A DNA stretch of 64,000 nt, from positions 1,364,001 through 1,428,000 of the forward strand of contig OZ245893.1 of the NCBI GenBank assembly GCA_965229645.1. Direction: 5' to 3'. Below are positions 51,773 to 60,309 of this stretch, piece after piece (position 1 is the first letter of the stretch; every line of letters starts with the position of its first letter). Source of the stretch: CAXQZM01 sp965229645. Lineage in GTDB: Bacteria > Pseudomonadota > Alphaproteobacteria > UBA7985. The notes under the pieces were generated by a model. The model saw only the letters and a list, made by a program, of their open reading frames with translations. It did not search any database and had not been told where the DNA came from. A program made the translations under genes and the position numbers.

Positions 51773-52048
51773 CGCCTAGAAACAGCATGCAACAAAAGGG
51801 TTTTGGGATAAAATCCACAACGGGCGCGGTTTTGAAACCCACTTTGGGACCCAATTTGACCAGGACTCGGATAAAACACTTCGGAATTAAGTCTGAGGGT
51901 CAACCATGACATGCCGTTGGCAGCGCCGCTATATCGATCATCGACGTTCGTCGATGCAATTTCCCTTCCGCGTGCTTGCCTGCATGTTTGAACCTAGCGC
52001 CCCTGGTCTGGTTGGTGGAGTGTATCTTAGCCACGCGAGGTGTCCCTG
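51773..52048. other. Intergenic region with a small hairpin
   Basis: No gene seen. A perfect 8-bp inverted repeat CATCGACG-TT-CGTCGATG lies at 51939-51956, about 90 bp upstream of the glutamine amidotransferase start. Confidence 0.4.
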
Positions 52049-52825
52049 ATGTGCCGACTCGCGGCCTATTTGGGTCCGCCCCGCCCTTTGGCCGAAATCC
52101 TTATTGAACCGCGCCATTCCTTGATTGTCCAAAGCCGCGACGCTTTGGAAGCCAAGTTATCGGTCAACGGCGATGGGTTTGGCATCGCTTGGTACAGCGA
52201 CCGACCAGATCCAGGTCTCTATAAGGACATTCTGCCCGCTTGGTCCGACCGCAACCTGCTGAGTTTGTGCCAACATATCAGCGCGCCCTTGTTTTTGGCC
52301 CATGTGCGGGCCTCGACCGAAGGCGAGACCGCGCGCGCGAACTGCCATCCCTTTACTCATGGCAATTGGAGCTTCATGCACAACGGTCAAACAGGGTTCT
52401 TTACCGCCCTGCGCCGCCCGCTGGAGGCCGCTTTGTCCGATGATCTCTATGCGCTGCGTCGTGGCAGCACAGATTCTGAACTCTTGTTCCTGCTCATGCT
52501 CAACGCTGGCCTTGCCGACGATCCCGAACGGGCGTGCCAGGCGGTGATCGCCCAGTTGACCGAGACGGCGCAGCGCCTCGGGATCGCCCCCCTCTTTCGC
52601 CAAACGTGCCTGTTTTCAGATGGTACGAGCCTCTATTGCTTTCGGTATGCAAGCGATCAACGAAGCCCGACCCTATACGTGCGTCGTGCGATTGCGGGGG
52701 GCGGATTGATCGTCGCCTCAGAACCCTTGGACGGCGACGCCGGACAGTGGGTAGGAATTCGACCCAACCAACTGGTTCGGTTTGACGCGAAGACGGAAAC
52801 CGCGTTCGACCTGCTTGCGGCTTGA
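52049..52825 (+). CDS. Class II glutamine amidotransferase (EgtC-like)
   Basis: This 258-residue protein has the N-terminal nucleophile MCRLAAYLG, so the ATG at 52049 is required (an earlier GTG at 52040 would bury Cys2). Further class II glutaminase motifs are NGDGFGIAWYSD, LAHVRASTEGETARANCHPFTHGNWSFMHNG and a late VIVASEPLDGD-like segment. Such single-domain proteins hydrolyse glutamine or a gamma-glutamyl amide; EgtC of ergothioneine synthesis is the best-known member. No ergothioneine genes are nearby, so the substrate is open. The next gene is a thioesterase 99 bp downstream. Confidence 0.88.
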   Translation: MCRLAAYLGPPRPLAEILIEPRHSLIVQSRDALEAKLSVNGDGFGIAWYSDRPDPGLYKDILPAWSDRNLLSLCQHISAPLFLAHVRASTEGETARANCHPFTHGNWSFMHNGQTGFFTALRRPLEAALSDDLYALRRGSTDSELLFLLMLNAGLADDPERACQAVIAQLTETAQRLGIAPLFRQTCLFSDGTSLYCFRYASDQRSPTLYVRRAIAGGGLIVASEPLDGDAGQWVGIRPNQLVRFDAKTETAFDLLAA

Positions 52826-52924
52826 GGGTTGTTTCGGACCAAACGCGCAGTGTTGCTGTCGTATGACAAAAAATTTTCGTTCCAGGGTCACTATTCATAA
52901 AGATTGGCCTTAAGAGACCACGCC

Positions 52925-53389
52925 ATGGTCCCCTACACCGCAACTTGCTTGGCCGAATGGACCGACTACAACGGCCATATGAACGACGCCTTCTACGGCC
53001 GAGTCTTTTCCGACGCCGTCGATGAAATGATGCTCGTGGTCGGCTTGGGTCCCGACTATCGCGCGGCAACGCAAGGCACGACCAAAGGGACAGTCTATAC
53101 GCTCGAGGACCATCGCTGGTACGAGCGGGAGGTCCATGAAGGCGCGACCCTAGAGGTTGAAACCCATGTTCTGGATGTGGACGCCAAGCGGATCCATCTG
53201 TGGCAATCGCTCAACGTTCAGGGCCAGCGCTGCGCGGTCGCCGAAACCATGCTACTCCATATTTCCCAAGCGGGGCCAACGCCGCGATCAGCGCCCATGC
53301 CCGACCAAGCGCAGGCGGCGCTGCGCGAGCACCTCCTGACCCAGGCGGTCAGCCCGCGCGCGGGCACGATGGGGATTCGGCGACCCTAG
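52925..53389 (+). CDS. Acyl-CoA thioesterase (hotdog fold), betainyl-CoA-thioesterase-like
   Basis: This protein of about 154 residues is a hotdog-fold thioesterase: EWTDYNGHMNDAFYGRVFSDAVDEMM contains the catalytic Asp and the NGHMN motif of 4-hydroxybenzoyl-CoA-type enzymes, followed by YTLEDHRWYEREVHEGATLEVETHVLDVDAKRIHLWQSL. Close architectural relatives act on betainyl-CoA in carnitine degradation, but no carnitine genes are seen here. The ATG at 52925 was chosen over a TTG at 52904, as the family begins right at this point. It converges on the GntR gene. Confidence 0.85.
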   Translation: MVPYTATCLAEWTDYNGHMNDAFYGRVFSDAVDEMMLVVGLGPDYRAATQGTTKGTVYTLEDHRWYEREVHEGATLEVETHVLDVDAKRIHLWQSLNVQGQRCAVAETMLLHISQAGPTPRSAPMPDQAQAALREHLLTQAVSPRAGTMGIRRP

Positions 53390-53413
53390 TCCTGGAACAT
53401 CTCCCGTCTATAG

Positions 53414-54154
53414 CTAGTCCTGCGCGCGCCAGCGGGCGGTGTAGGTGGTTGTTTCGGGATTGTACCAGTTTTGCGAGTATTCGGCGGGCAGGCCCTCGGT
53501 ATCAAAAGACCAGCGTTCGACCACGGCCCAGGGGGTTTGGTAGGGGCCAAATCCCTTGGGTTGCCAGGCGGGGGGCAGAGCGACGCCGATGCGGTCTTCG
53601 ACTTGGGCAATGGTGAAGCCAAGCTTGGTCTTGTAAAGATTATAGAGCGCCTCCGACAGGTGGCCCGTGCGCAGGCCCTTGGCGCGTTCGCTGTCGAGCC
53701 AGATCTCCTCCACGGTCGCCGGTTGGCCGTTCAACCGCCGCAGGCGGCGAATGTGAAAGGCCAGGGGACTGGGCCCCAGGCGGCTTAGGTGCGCGGGTTT
53801 TTCGCGCTTACCCGCCTCGACCACTTCGGCCGTGGGCAACCCGCCGCCGCCTTCGCGCAGCTCCAGCCGGAACAAGCTGTAAAGGTTTTGCACGTTGGTC
53901 TCGTGGCCCGAAAAGGCGATATAGTTGCCCGAGCCCTGGATGCGCCGCAGCAACCCCAGTTCATCGAGATGGGATAGGGCCTTGCGCAGGGTGCCGATGG
54001 AAACGCCCCAGTCCTTGGCCATGTCGCGTTCGGGCTTCAAGCAGGTCCCGTCGGTCAAAAGGCCCGCGCGAATGTCGCGAATCAAGGCCTCGGAGACTTG
54101 GCGATGCAGCGGCAGCGCGCCAGCGCTGGTGGGGTGGGGAAAGGGGCGAGTCAT
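53414..54154 (-). CDS. GntR/HutC-family transcriptional regulator
   Basis: This 246-residue protein has a GntR winged helix at about 12-80 (LHRQVSEALIRDIRAGLLTDGTCLKPERDMAKDWGVSIGTLRKALSHLDELGLLRRIQG) and a UTRA ligand-binding domain after it (AFHIRRLRRLNGQPATVEEIWLDSERA, ... ERWSFDTEGLPAEYSQNWY). It is divergent from the monooxygenase/aldo-keto reductase/binding-protein cluster and most likely controls it. The 75-bp gap between them contains an inverted repeat GATTTA...TAAATC that may be its operator. Confidence 0.87.
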   Translation of the reverse strand: MTRPFPHPTSAGALPLHRQVSEALIRDIRAGLLTDGTCLKPERDMAKDWGVSIGTLRKALSHLDELGLLRRIQGSGNYIAFSGHETNVQNLYSLFRLELREGGGGLPTAEVVEAGKREKPAHLSRLGPSPLAFHIRRLRRLNGQPATVEEIWLDSERAKGLRTGHLSEALYNLYKTKLGFTIAQVEDRIGVALPPAWQPKGFGPYQTPWAVVERWSFDTEGLPAEYSQNWYNPETTTYTARWRAQD

Positions 54155-54171
54155 AAAATTGATATAGCATT

Positions 54172-54198
54172 GATTTAAGAAGCTGGGAAGCCTAAATC
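54172..54198. promoter_or_regulatory. Inverted repeat in the GntR/monooxygenase divergent gap
   Basis: GATTTA at 54172-54177 pairs with TAAATC at 54193-54198 across 15 bp, directly upstream of the regulator start and about 32 bp before the monooxygenase ATG. It is a candidate GntR-family operator by position only. Confidence 0.3.
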
Positions 54199-54229
54199 AT
54201 GTCCTTCACCAACAAGAAAAGCCGAGACC

Positions 54230-55390
54230 ATGGGCCCCGTTGTTCCCCTCACCAGTCCCGATTTGCGCGCCGCCGAGGTATCTTGGTTCGCGCCCTTGTG
54301 CAACGATGACTATCGGCTCTTAGGCGTGCCCGACGGGACGCTCCGGTCCTCCTTTGCCCATACCTCGTCGATTGTGCAGGAGGCCGAGGCCCAAGGGTTT
54401 TGCAACATTCTTTGCCCCTCCTCCTACCAAGTTGGTCAAGACACCCTGACCTTCGTCGCCGCCAATGCGCCGCTGACATCAAAGATTATGATGCTGGCCG
54501 CCGTGCGCTGCGGGGAGTTGCAACCGCTCATGCTGGCCAGGACTTTGGCGACGCTCGACCACATGTTGGTGGGGCGGCTGACCATCAACATCATTTCGTC
54601 GGATTTTCCAGGCGAACAGGCCGACAGCCAGACCCGCTATGACCGATCGCGCGAAGTGGTAGAAATTTTGAAGCAGGCCTGGACTCAAGACCAGATTCGC
54701 CACCAAGGGCAGATTTATCAGCTCGACGAAGTGCCAGCGGCCCCAGCCAAGCCCTACCAGCAGGGCGGTGGGCCGCTGCTCTATTTTGGCGGCTATAGCC
54801 CTGCGGCGCTGGAGTTGTGCGGCGAGCATTGCGACGTTTACCTCATGTGGCCCGAACCCAAGGACGTGCTGGCGCAGCGGATGCGCGCGGTCCATAGCGT
54901 CGCCGAACGCTATGGACGGACGCTCGACTACGGATTGCGCGTCCATGTGATCGTGCGCGACACCGAGGCCGAAGCGCGAGACTATGCCGACTACCTGGTC
55001 TCAAAGTTGGACGCGGATGAAGGCGCCGCGATCCGTGCCCGCGCCCTCGACGCCAATTCCTTAGGCGTGGCGCATCAGGCCAGCCATCGCGAAGCAGCCG
55101 ACGCCCGAGGCTATGTGGAACCCCATCTTTGGACGGGCATCGGACGCGCGCGCTCGGGCTGCGGCGCGGCGCTGGTCGGTTCTGCCGACCAGGTCTTGAG
55201 CCAGATCGAGGCCTACCAACGCATGGGCATCAGGGCGTTCATTTTTTCGGGCTATCCGAACCGTCAAGAATGCCAGTACTTCGGCCGCCTTGTCATGCCG
55301 CACCTTAAGACCTGCGCCCTCCCCCAAGTCTATGGACGGGTGCCTAGCGCCCCGCCACCAACCCCGCTTGCCGTCGGAGAAAGAGTCTAA
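54230..55390 (+). CDS. FMN-dependent luciferase-like monooxygenase, SsuD/sulfonate monooxygenase type
   Basis: This 386-residue bacterial luciferase-family protein resembles alkanesulfonate monooxygenase: SSIVQEAEAQGFCNILCPSSY, the LARTLATLDHMLVGRLTINIISSDFPGE region, RYDRSREVVEILKQAWT and YFGGYSPAALELCGEHCDVYLMW. Such enzymes use FMNH2 and O2 to cleave C-S bonds of sulfonates. It heads a plus-strand cluster with an aldo-keto reductase (TAATG overlap) and a sugar-binding protein, opposite a GntR regulator. No flavin reductase is seen nearby, so reduced flavin must come from elsewhere. Substrate is inferred, not shown. Confidence 0.85.
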   Translation: MGPVVPLTSPDLRAAEVSWFAPLCNDDYRLLGVPDGTLRSSFAHTSSIVQEAEAQGFCNILCPSSYQVGQDTLTFVAANAPLTSKIMMLAAVRCGELQPLMLARTLATLDHMLVGRLTINIISSDFPGEQADSQTRYDRSREVVEILKQAWTQDQIRHQGQIYQLDEVPAAPAKPYQQGGGPLLYFGGYSPAALELCGEHCDVYLMWPEPKDVLAQRMRAVHSVAERYGRTLDYGLRVHVIVRDTEAEARDYADYLVSKLDADEGAAIRARALDANSLGVAHQASHREAADARGYVEPHLWTGIGRARSGCGAALVGSADQVLSQIEAYQRMGIRAFIFSGYPNRQECQYFGRLVMPHLKTCALPQVYGRVPSAPPPTPLAVGERV

Positions 55391-56283
55391 TGCAACGCGT
55401 TCAAGTCACTGAAACCACAAGCTTTTCGCGCTTAATTTATGGCATGTGGCGGCTACACGAGGCCGCCGATACCAGCCCCGCGCACATCGGGGCCAAGATC
55501 AGAGCCTGCCTCGACCAAGGTCTTACAACCTTTGACCAGGCCGACATTTACGGCGACTATGGTTGCGAGGCCTTGCTGGGCGCGGCGCTGAAGGCCGACC
55601 CAGGGCTGCGTCGCCAGATGCAACTGATCACCAAGTGCGATATCTGCTTTCCCTCGGCGCAGCGGCCTGGCGTACGTGTCAAGCACTACGACACCAGCGC
55701 CGCCCACATCGGCGCCAGCCTTGACCGCAGCCTCCAAAACATGCACACCGACTGGATTGATTGCCTCTTGCTGCATCGGCCCGATCCGCTGATGAATGCC
55801 GCCGAAACGGGCGCGGCTTTGGACGCTCTGGTCAAGGCGGGTAAAGTGAAAACCGTCGGTGTTTCCAACTTCCGCCCCTGGGATTGGCGCCTCTTGCAAG
55901 CGCATATGGACACGCGCCTGGTTACCAACCAGATCGAGATCAATCCGCTGACGCTCGACGCTTTTGTCGCGGGCGATTTGGCGGAAATGCAGCGCGATCA
56001 ACTGATCCCCCAGGCCTGGTCGCCCTTGGCTGGCGGACGGCTCTTTGCCGCGGCGGGTCCCCCAGCGGTGGCGCGCCTCGAGAGGCTGGCGGCGCGCCAA
56101 GGGGTCGCGCTTGAGGCCTTGGTTTTGGCCTGGCTCCTGTTCCACCCCGCGCGCATCTTACCCGTCGTCGGCACCTCCAACCTCAAGCGGATCAAGGCCT
56201 TGTCGGCGGCTTTTGAGGTAAGGATGGACCGCCAGCTGTGGTTCGAGATTTATGCGGCCGGCCTTGGCGCCGAAGTGCCGTGA
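55390..56283 (+). CDS. Aldo-keto reductase (YdhF-like)
   Basis: This 297-residue TIM-barrel oxidoreductase begins FSRLIYGMWRLHEAADTS, has the Asp-Tyr of the catalytic tetrad in FDQADIYGDYGCEALLG, the Lys in QLITKCDI and the His in DCLLLHRPDPLM. The NADPH-binding end is LPVVGTSNLKRIKALSAAFE. It is coupled to the monooxygenase by a TAATG overlap. In oxidative sulfoquinovose breakdown an aldo-keto reductase follows the monooxygenase and reduces 6-dehydroglucose to glucose, which would fit this pairing; the E. coli YdhF function is unknown, so the role stays inferential. Confidence 0.87.
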   Translation: MQRVQVTETTSFSRLIYGMWRLHEAADTSPAHIGAKIRACLDQGLTTFDQADIYGDYGCEALLGAALKADPGLRRQMQLITKCDICFPSAQRPGVRVKHYDTSAAHIGASLDRSLQNMHTDWIDCLLLHRPDPLMNAAETGAALDALVKAGKVKTVGVSNFRPWDWRLLQAHMDTRLVTNQIEINPLTLDAFVAGDLAEMQRDQLIPQAWSPLAGGRLFAAAGPPAVARLERLAARQGVALEALVLAWLLFHPARILPVVGTSNLKRIKALSAAFEVRMDRQLWFEIYAAGLGAEVP

Positions 56284-56390
56284 ATCTTTTCTGACAAAGG
56301 TCTTGCCGTTGGCGTCTTTTGGCGGCTAGAGTCCTTTCCCTTAGGGCCACGATCCCCGTGGCTTCATTTTGGGAGAGGAGTTTGGAGACT

Positions 56391-57650
56391 ATGAAACGCC
56401 AACTTATGTTTTTGGCCGCGGGCGCGGTTGCCGCAGCCCCCGCCTTCGCCGATGAGATCGACTTTCTGTGCTATCAAGACGGCAACGAGTGCGATGTGAT
56501 CGCCGAGATGTCGGCGGACTTTACCGCCGCGACGGGCCATAGTGTCAGCGTCAACACGGTCGGGTACGATATCATTCGCGATCAGCTGGAAAACCAATTG
56601 GCGGCGGGCGACGGCCCCGACGTGGCGCGTGTGACCAACCTCGGGGGGTTCAATCCCTACTACCTCGACCTCGCGCCCTACGTTGATGCCGCCTATTGGG
56701 AGGAAAACTACGGTGCCACCTTGCCTTGGTTCCGCGCTGCCGATGGGTCGGACGCGGACGCCATCTACGGCTGGATGACGGGCCTCACGGTGACAGGCCC
56801 CTACGTGAACCTAACCTACTTTGAGGATGCGGGTGTCGATCTGCCAGGCGACGGGGCAACCTGGGACGACTGGGCCGCCGCCCTCATGGAGGTCAAGGAT
56901 ACCCTTGGCCTCGACGCGGGTCTTGCCATGGATCGCACGGCGCACCGCTGGGCTGGGCCTGCTTTTTCTTACGGCGCGCAGTTTTTTGACGACGCGGGCG
57001 AGCCAATCCTGGTCGATGACGGGTTTCGGACCTACGCCGAAGTGTTTCTGGGCTGGCACGAATCAGGTCTGATGCCCGCCGAAGGCTGGCCCGCGGGTGC
57101 GGACACGGAATTCCGCAACGCCGCACCGCTCTTCACCTCAGGCGCGGTGGCCATGCACATGTCGGGGTCTTGGATGCTGAACAACTACGACACCAATATC
57201 AGCGATTTTGAGTGGGCAGCGGTTCCCATTCCTTGCGGCCCTGGCGGCTGCGGGGCCATGCCAGGGGGCGCTGCTATGGTGGCCTTTGCGGCCACGGAGG
57301 TTCCCGAAGCGTCGGCGCTGTTCCTCGATTGGCTGGCGTCTGAAGAAGTGGCCGAAGCCTTTGCGGTCGCGACGAACCAAATCACGGCGCATCAAGGCCT
57401 GCAAGCCACGGGCATCGACTATGCGAACGCTTCGCCAGCGGTGTCAAACGGCCTATCGGTCTTTGCCGCTAATGCCGGCGCGGCCGCTGAGACAACCCCG
57501 CAGGCCTTTACCTTTCAAGGCTATCCCAAGAACTTCGCCATTTACGGCGTGGTACCCGACTATATGACCCAGGCCATCAAGGGCGAGATCAGCCTCGATG
57601 AGGCCCTTGCAGGCATCGACGCCGACGTTGCGGCAAAAATTGCCGAGTAA
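56391..57650 (+). CDS. Extracellular sugar-type solute-binding protein
   Basis: This family-1 binding protein of about 419 residues has a signal peptide (MKRQLMFLAAGAVAAAPAFA then DEIDFLCYQDGN). The ATG at 56391 was chosen because it starts the signal peptide and follows GGAGAGGAG; an earlier frame start adds an unconserved leader. The mature part shows AAGDGPDVARVTNLGG, AVAMHMSGSWMLNNYD and PQAFTFQGYPKNF. It would deliver a sugar or sugar derivative to an ABC importer, but no permease or ATPase genes follow here. A strong terminator closes the cluster. Ligand unknown; a sulfosugar is suggested by the neighbours. Confidence 0.88.
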   Translation: MKRQLMFLAAGAVAAAPAFADEIDFLCYQDGNECDVIAEMSADFTAATGHSVSVNTVGYDIIRDQLENQLAAGDGPDVARVTNLGGFNPYYLDLAPYVDAAYWEENYGATLPWFRAADGSDADAIYGWMTGLTVTGPYVNLTYFEDAGVDLPGDGATWDDWAAALMEVKDTLGLDAGLAMDRTAHRWAGPAFSYGAQFFDDAGEPILVDDGFRTYAEVFLGWHESGLMPAEGWPAGADTEFRNAAPLFTSGAVAMHMSGSWMLNNYDTNISDFEWAAVPIPCGPGGCGAMPGGAAMVAFAATEVPEASALFLDWLASEEVAEAFAVATNQITAHQGLQATGIDYANASPAVSNGLSVFAANAGAAAETTPQAFTFQGYPKNFAIYGVVPDYMTQAIKGEISLDEALAGIDADVAAKIAE

Positions 57651-57692
57651 GGCGCTGGGGTTGCGCGCAAGCCGCGCGCTTGCCACAAGATC

Positions 57693-57722
57693 AAAAGGGC
57701 AGTCTTCGGACTGCCCTTTTTG
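57693..57722 (+). terminator. Rho-independent terminator after the binding-protein gene
   Basis: A 12-bp stem AAAAGGGCAGTC with a TTCG tetraloop and GACTGCCCTTTT, followed by further T. It lies 42 bp after the stop of the solute-binding protein and is the clearest intrinsic terminator in the window. Confidence 0.93.
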
Positions 57723-57759
57723 TTTCCTGACCTGTCCCGTATAGGTTTGAATAAAGTCT

Positions 57760-58224
57760 ATGTCAGATTTCACGATCACGCCCACGACCGCCGACCATAT
57801 CCCCGCCCTCGAGGAGGTGGTGGCGCAAACCGATCTGTTTCCCAGTCACATGCTTGGCGCCATGCTAGGGCCGTCGCTCGAGAATGAACGGGTCGGGTTC
57901 GCGCTGACCTGCCATGTCGAGAACAGGCCCGTTGGCTTTTGTTTTGCGATTCCCGAGGAGTTCGCCGAAGGGACCTGGAACATGCTTGCCTTGGCGGTGC
58001 ATCCAGACGTGCAAGGCAAGGGCTTGGGCGCGGCGCTGCTGCGCGCCGCAGAGCAAGCCTTGATCGACAGGCACCAGCGGGTCCTGCTCGTTGACACGTC
58101 GAGTTCGGAGACCTTCGCCCAAGCACGCGCATTTTACCGCAAGAACGGCTACGAACAGGAAGCACGCATCCGCGATTTTTGGGCCAAAGGGGACGACAAG
58201 GTGACGTATCGGAAAGCGCTTTGA
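57760..58224 (+). CDS. GNAT family N-acetyltransferase
   Basis: This 154-residue protein has the GNAT acetyl-CoA binding motif A: WNMLALAVHPDVQGKGLGAALLRAAEQALIDR (about 64-95; Q/RxxGxG/A), and motif B near ARAFYRKNGYEQEARIRDFW. It transfers acetyl from acetyl-CoA to an amine; the substrate is unknown. It stands alone between a strong terminator upstream and a repeat-rich region downstream, so it has its own promoter. Confidence 0.9.
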   Translation: MSDFTITPTTADHIPALEEVVAQTDLFPSHMLGAMLGPSLENERVGFALTCHVENRPVGFCFAIPEEFAEGTWNMLALAVHPDVQGKGLGAALLRAAEQALIDRHQRVLLVDTSSSETFAQARAFYRKNGYEQEARIRDFWAKGDDKVTYRKAL

Positions 58225-58397
58225 GGCCAATGTAGCTGATTTTGCCTTTGAAATGTGATCACTTTAAGGGAACCTGGCTATACCGCGAAGATTTGATTCG
58301 TCGCGGGGACGCAGAACGGGCGAACGACTCAGCAGGCGCACTGCCCCTGCGGCGCTTGAATGCACCAAAAGAAGTTGCGAACGACCTTTGGTTCATA

Positions 58398-58588
58398 CCA
58401 GAGGTGATCGAGATTGCCTCTTATGATTGCTGGTATAAGGCCGCGACCGCGGGGTCTGTGGCGGCCCCGAGAATGGTTAAGAAAGCGCCTCGGGGTATAA
58501 GCGGAGGTTCCGTCGAGAGCGAAACGCGAAGCGCTTCTATCGTGAAACAAAGAACGGCAAAAAGAGTATCAACCTTTTTTGCGGTTAG
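58398..58588. repeat. MITE-like repeat, copy 4 (degenerate)
   Basis: The left end reads CCAGAGGTG preceded by TA; the right end is decayed (GCGGTTAGAA instead of CGTTGGTA). The internal blocks (GGCCGCGACCGCGG, GCGCCTCGGGGTATAAGCG, GCGAAACGCGAAGCGCTTCT) match copies 1 and 3 in order. Shared short open frames across it are not counted as genes. Confidence 0.7.
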
Positions 58589-58641
58589 AATACTATCAAC
58601 GGCGGCAAAGTTTGACTCGTCTAACCGTTGATGGATGCGAA

Positions 58642-58668
58642 AAATACTGAATTGCAAATTCAGTATTT
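58642..58668. repeat. 12-bp perfect hairpin
   Basis: AAATACTGAATT-GCA-AATTCAGTATTT, AT-rich, with no adjacent gene end. Possibly a bidirectional terminator or small palindromic repeat. Confidence 0.6.
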
Positions 58669-58862
58669 ATGAAGGACTAGCGATCAAGTAGGAGCGCAGC
58701 CTGCGTGGCGCTTGAGCGCAATACTAGGGTCGTTGCAAGCGAACCTTGGTATCAGATAGAAATTCCGCCAATCTATCCACAAGCGTGCAACAGACTCACG
58801 AAATTTTGCATTGCACCGTGGGCGCGTCTCCCGTTAAGCTGTTAACAACTTAGAAAGTTGTT

Positions 58863-58955
58863 ATGCGAGAAGATCTGTACGTTTTAGCCAAGCGATTTTT
58901 GTATAAGAGTTCTTACATAGACCAAGATCAACTAATTCTATTGTTGGAACTATGA
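58863..58955 (+). CDS. Possible small ORF coupled to the cytosine methyltransferase
   Basis: A 30-codon frame (MREDLYVLAKRFLYKSSY...) ends in TGA overlapping an ATG. That ATG opens a nine-codon frame (MSQQKTEAA), which ends in TGA overlapping the GTG start of the methyltransferase. The two overlaps form a coupling chain. It may be a genuine leader peptide, a decayed regulator, or chance. No family is recognised. Confidence 0.25.
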   Translation: MREDLYVLAKRFLYKSSYIDQDQLILLLEL

Positions 58956-58977
58956 GTCAACAAAAGACGGAGGCGGC

Positions 58978-60309
58978 GTGAGGCCCATCGGCATTGATCT
59001 ATTTGCAGGAGCAGGAGGGTTGAGCCTGGGTTTCGAACAAGCGGGTTTCGATGTTAAAGCTGCAATTGAGATTGATCCAGTACATTGCGCCGTCCATGAG
59101 TTCAATTTTCCTGAGACAGCTGTGATACCAGCTTCGGTTACAGGGCTCAATGGAAATGAAATAAGAAAACGTTCGGGACTTGAAGGAAAAGAGATTGATT
59201 GCGTATTTGGAGGCGCGCCTTGCCAGGGCTTTTCTTTGATCGGGCATAGAACACTCGACGACCCTCGCAATAAACTGGTGTTAGACTTCGTGCGTCTAGT
59301 ACATGAGCTGGATGCAAGGAGTTTTGTTTTTGAGAATGTCAAAGGCCTTACCATTGGCAAGCATCAAGTATTCCTAAAGGAGCTCGTGAGAGCTTTCGAT
59401 AAACTTGGCTACGAATGCCAACTACCCTGGCAAGTCCTCAATGCTGGTCACTATGGCACGCCGCAATCACGCGAGCGCTTCATTCTCATGGGCGTAAAAA
59501 AGGGAGTAGTCCCTCCCGACTATCCGCCGCCAACGACAAATATGGCTGGCCGGCCAAAACGGTATCCGAGTCTCGGTTTTGGACCTTCCTGCGCTCAAGC
59601 AATCAAAGACCTTCCCGATGCTGAGACGTTTGAAACTCTAACCTCAAGCGACGCCGTTAGAACAAATCGCTTTGGCGATCCATCTGATTATGCGGCAGAG
59701 TTGCGTAGCCTAAAGGATGGTTCCTGGCATTTTGGCTATGTCCGCAAATGGGAACCCAATTTCCTAACGTCAAGTGCCCGAACCAATCATACTCTAATTT
59801 CTCGAGACCGATTTCGCCGCACAGAGGAAGGAAAAGTCGAACCTATTAGTAGATTCTTCAAGCTTCCACGAACAGGTGTTTCAAATACACTCCGCGCAGG
59901 AACAGATGGTGCGCGAGGAGCTTTCACCAGTCCTCGCCCGATTCATTTCGGTTACGCACGGTGTATAACAGTGCGAGAGATGGCTCGCTTGCATGGCTTC
60001 CCTGACTGGTTCCGGTTCAATGTCACCAAGTGGCACGGTGCTCGGCAGATCGGAAATTCGGTGCCACCGCCTTTGGCAAGAGCAATAGCCTTGAAAATGG
60101 TCGAAGCCCTAGGCTTTAAACCTCTCAGGGTCAACAAAACTCTTTCACTAGGAGATCCATCACTCTTAAAGCTCGACCTTTCACAGGCATCGCGCCGCTT
60201 TGGGGTTTTACCGCTCCCAAGTAAGCGCAACCAAAAAAGCGGTATAAAGAAGCGAAAACAGGAAGAAGTTGAGAAAGAAATTAGTATGAAGAGATTGATC
60301 CATGACTAA
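58978..60309 (+). CDS. DNA (cytosine-5)-methyltransferase of a type II restriction-modification system
   Basis: This 443-residue C5-methyltransferase has its motifs in order: I DLFAGAGGLSLGFEQAGF, IV GGAPCQGFSLIG with the catalytic Cys, VI FVFENVKGL, VIII TPQSRERFILMG, IX region REMARLHGFPD and X QIGNSVPPPLARAIALKM. The variable region between VIII and IX (about 195-300) would set the target sequence, which is unknown. The GTG start gives MRPIGIDLFAG with no spare N terminus. The stop overlaps the start of the endonuclease gene by 8 bp. The low GC compared with neighbours suggests horizontal acquisition. A basic tail (about 390-443) is unusual. Confidence 0.93.
   Translation: MRPIGIDLFAGAGGLSLGFEQAGFDVKAAIEIDPVHCAVHEFNFPETAVIPASVTGLNGNEIRKRSGLEGKEIDCVFGGAPCQGFSLIGHRTLDDPRNKLVLDFVRLVHELDARSFVFENVKGLTIGKHQVFLKELVRAFDKLGYECQLPWQVLNAGHYGTPQSRERFILMGVKKGVVPPDYPPPTTNMAGRPKRYPSLGFGPSCAQAIKDLPDAETFETLTSSDAVRTNRFGDPSDYAAELRSLKDGSWHFGYVRKWEPNFLTSSARTNHTLISRDRFRRTEEGKVEPISRFFKLPRTGVSNTLRAGTDGARGAFTSPRPIHFGYARCITVREMARLHGFPDWFRFNVTKWHGARQIGNSVPPPLARAIALKMVEALGFKPLRVNKTLSLGDPSLLKLDLSQASRRFGVLPLPSKRNQKSGIKKRKQEEVEKEISMKRLIHD

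Larger units (their letters stand above)
58225..58862. other. Intergenic region with MITE, solo IS end and hairpin
   Basis: No supportable gene. It contains a degenerate MITE copy (58398-58588), a solo sequence resembling the IS630 left end (CAACGGCGGCAAAGTTTGAC near 58598-58620) and a 12-bp hairpin at 58642-58668. GC content drops sharply toward the restriction-modification pair. Confidence 0.6.
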
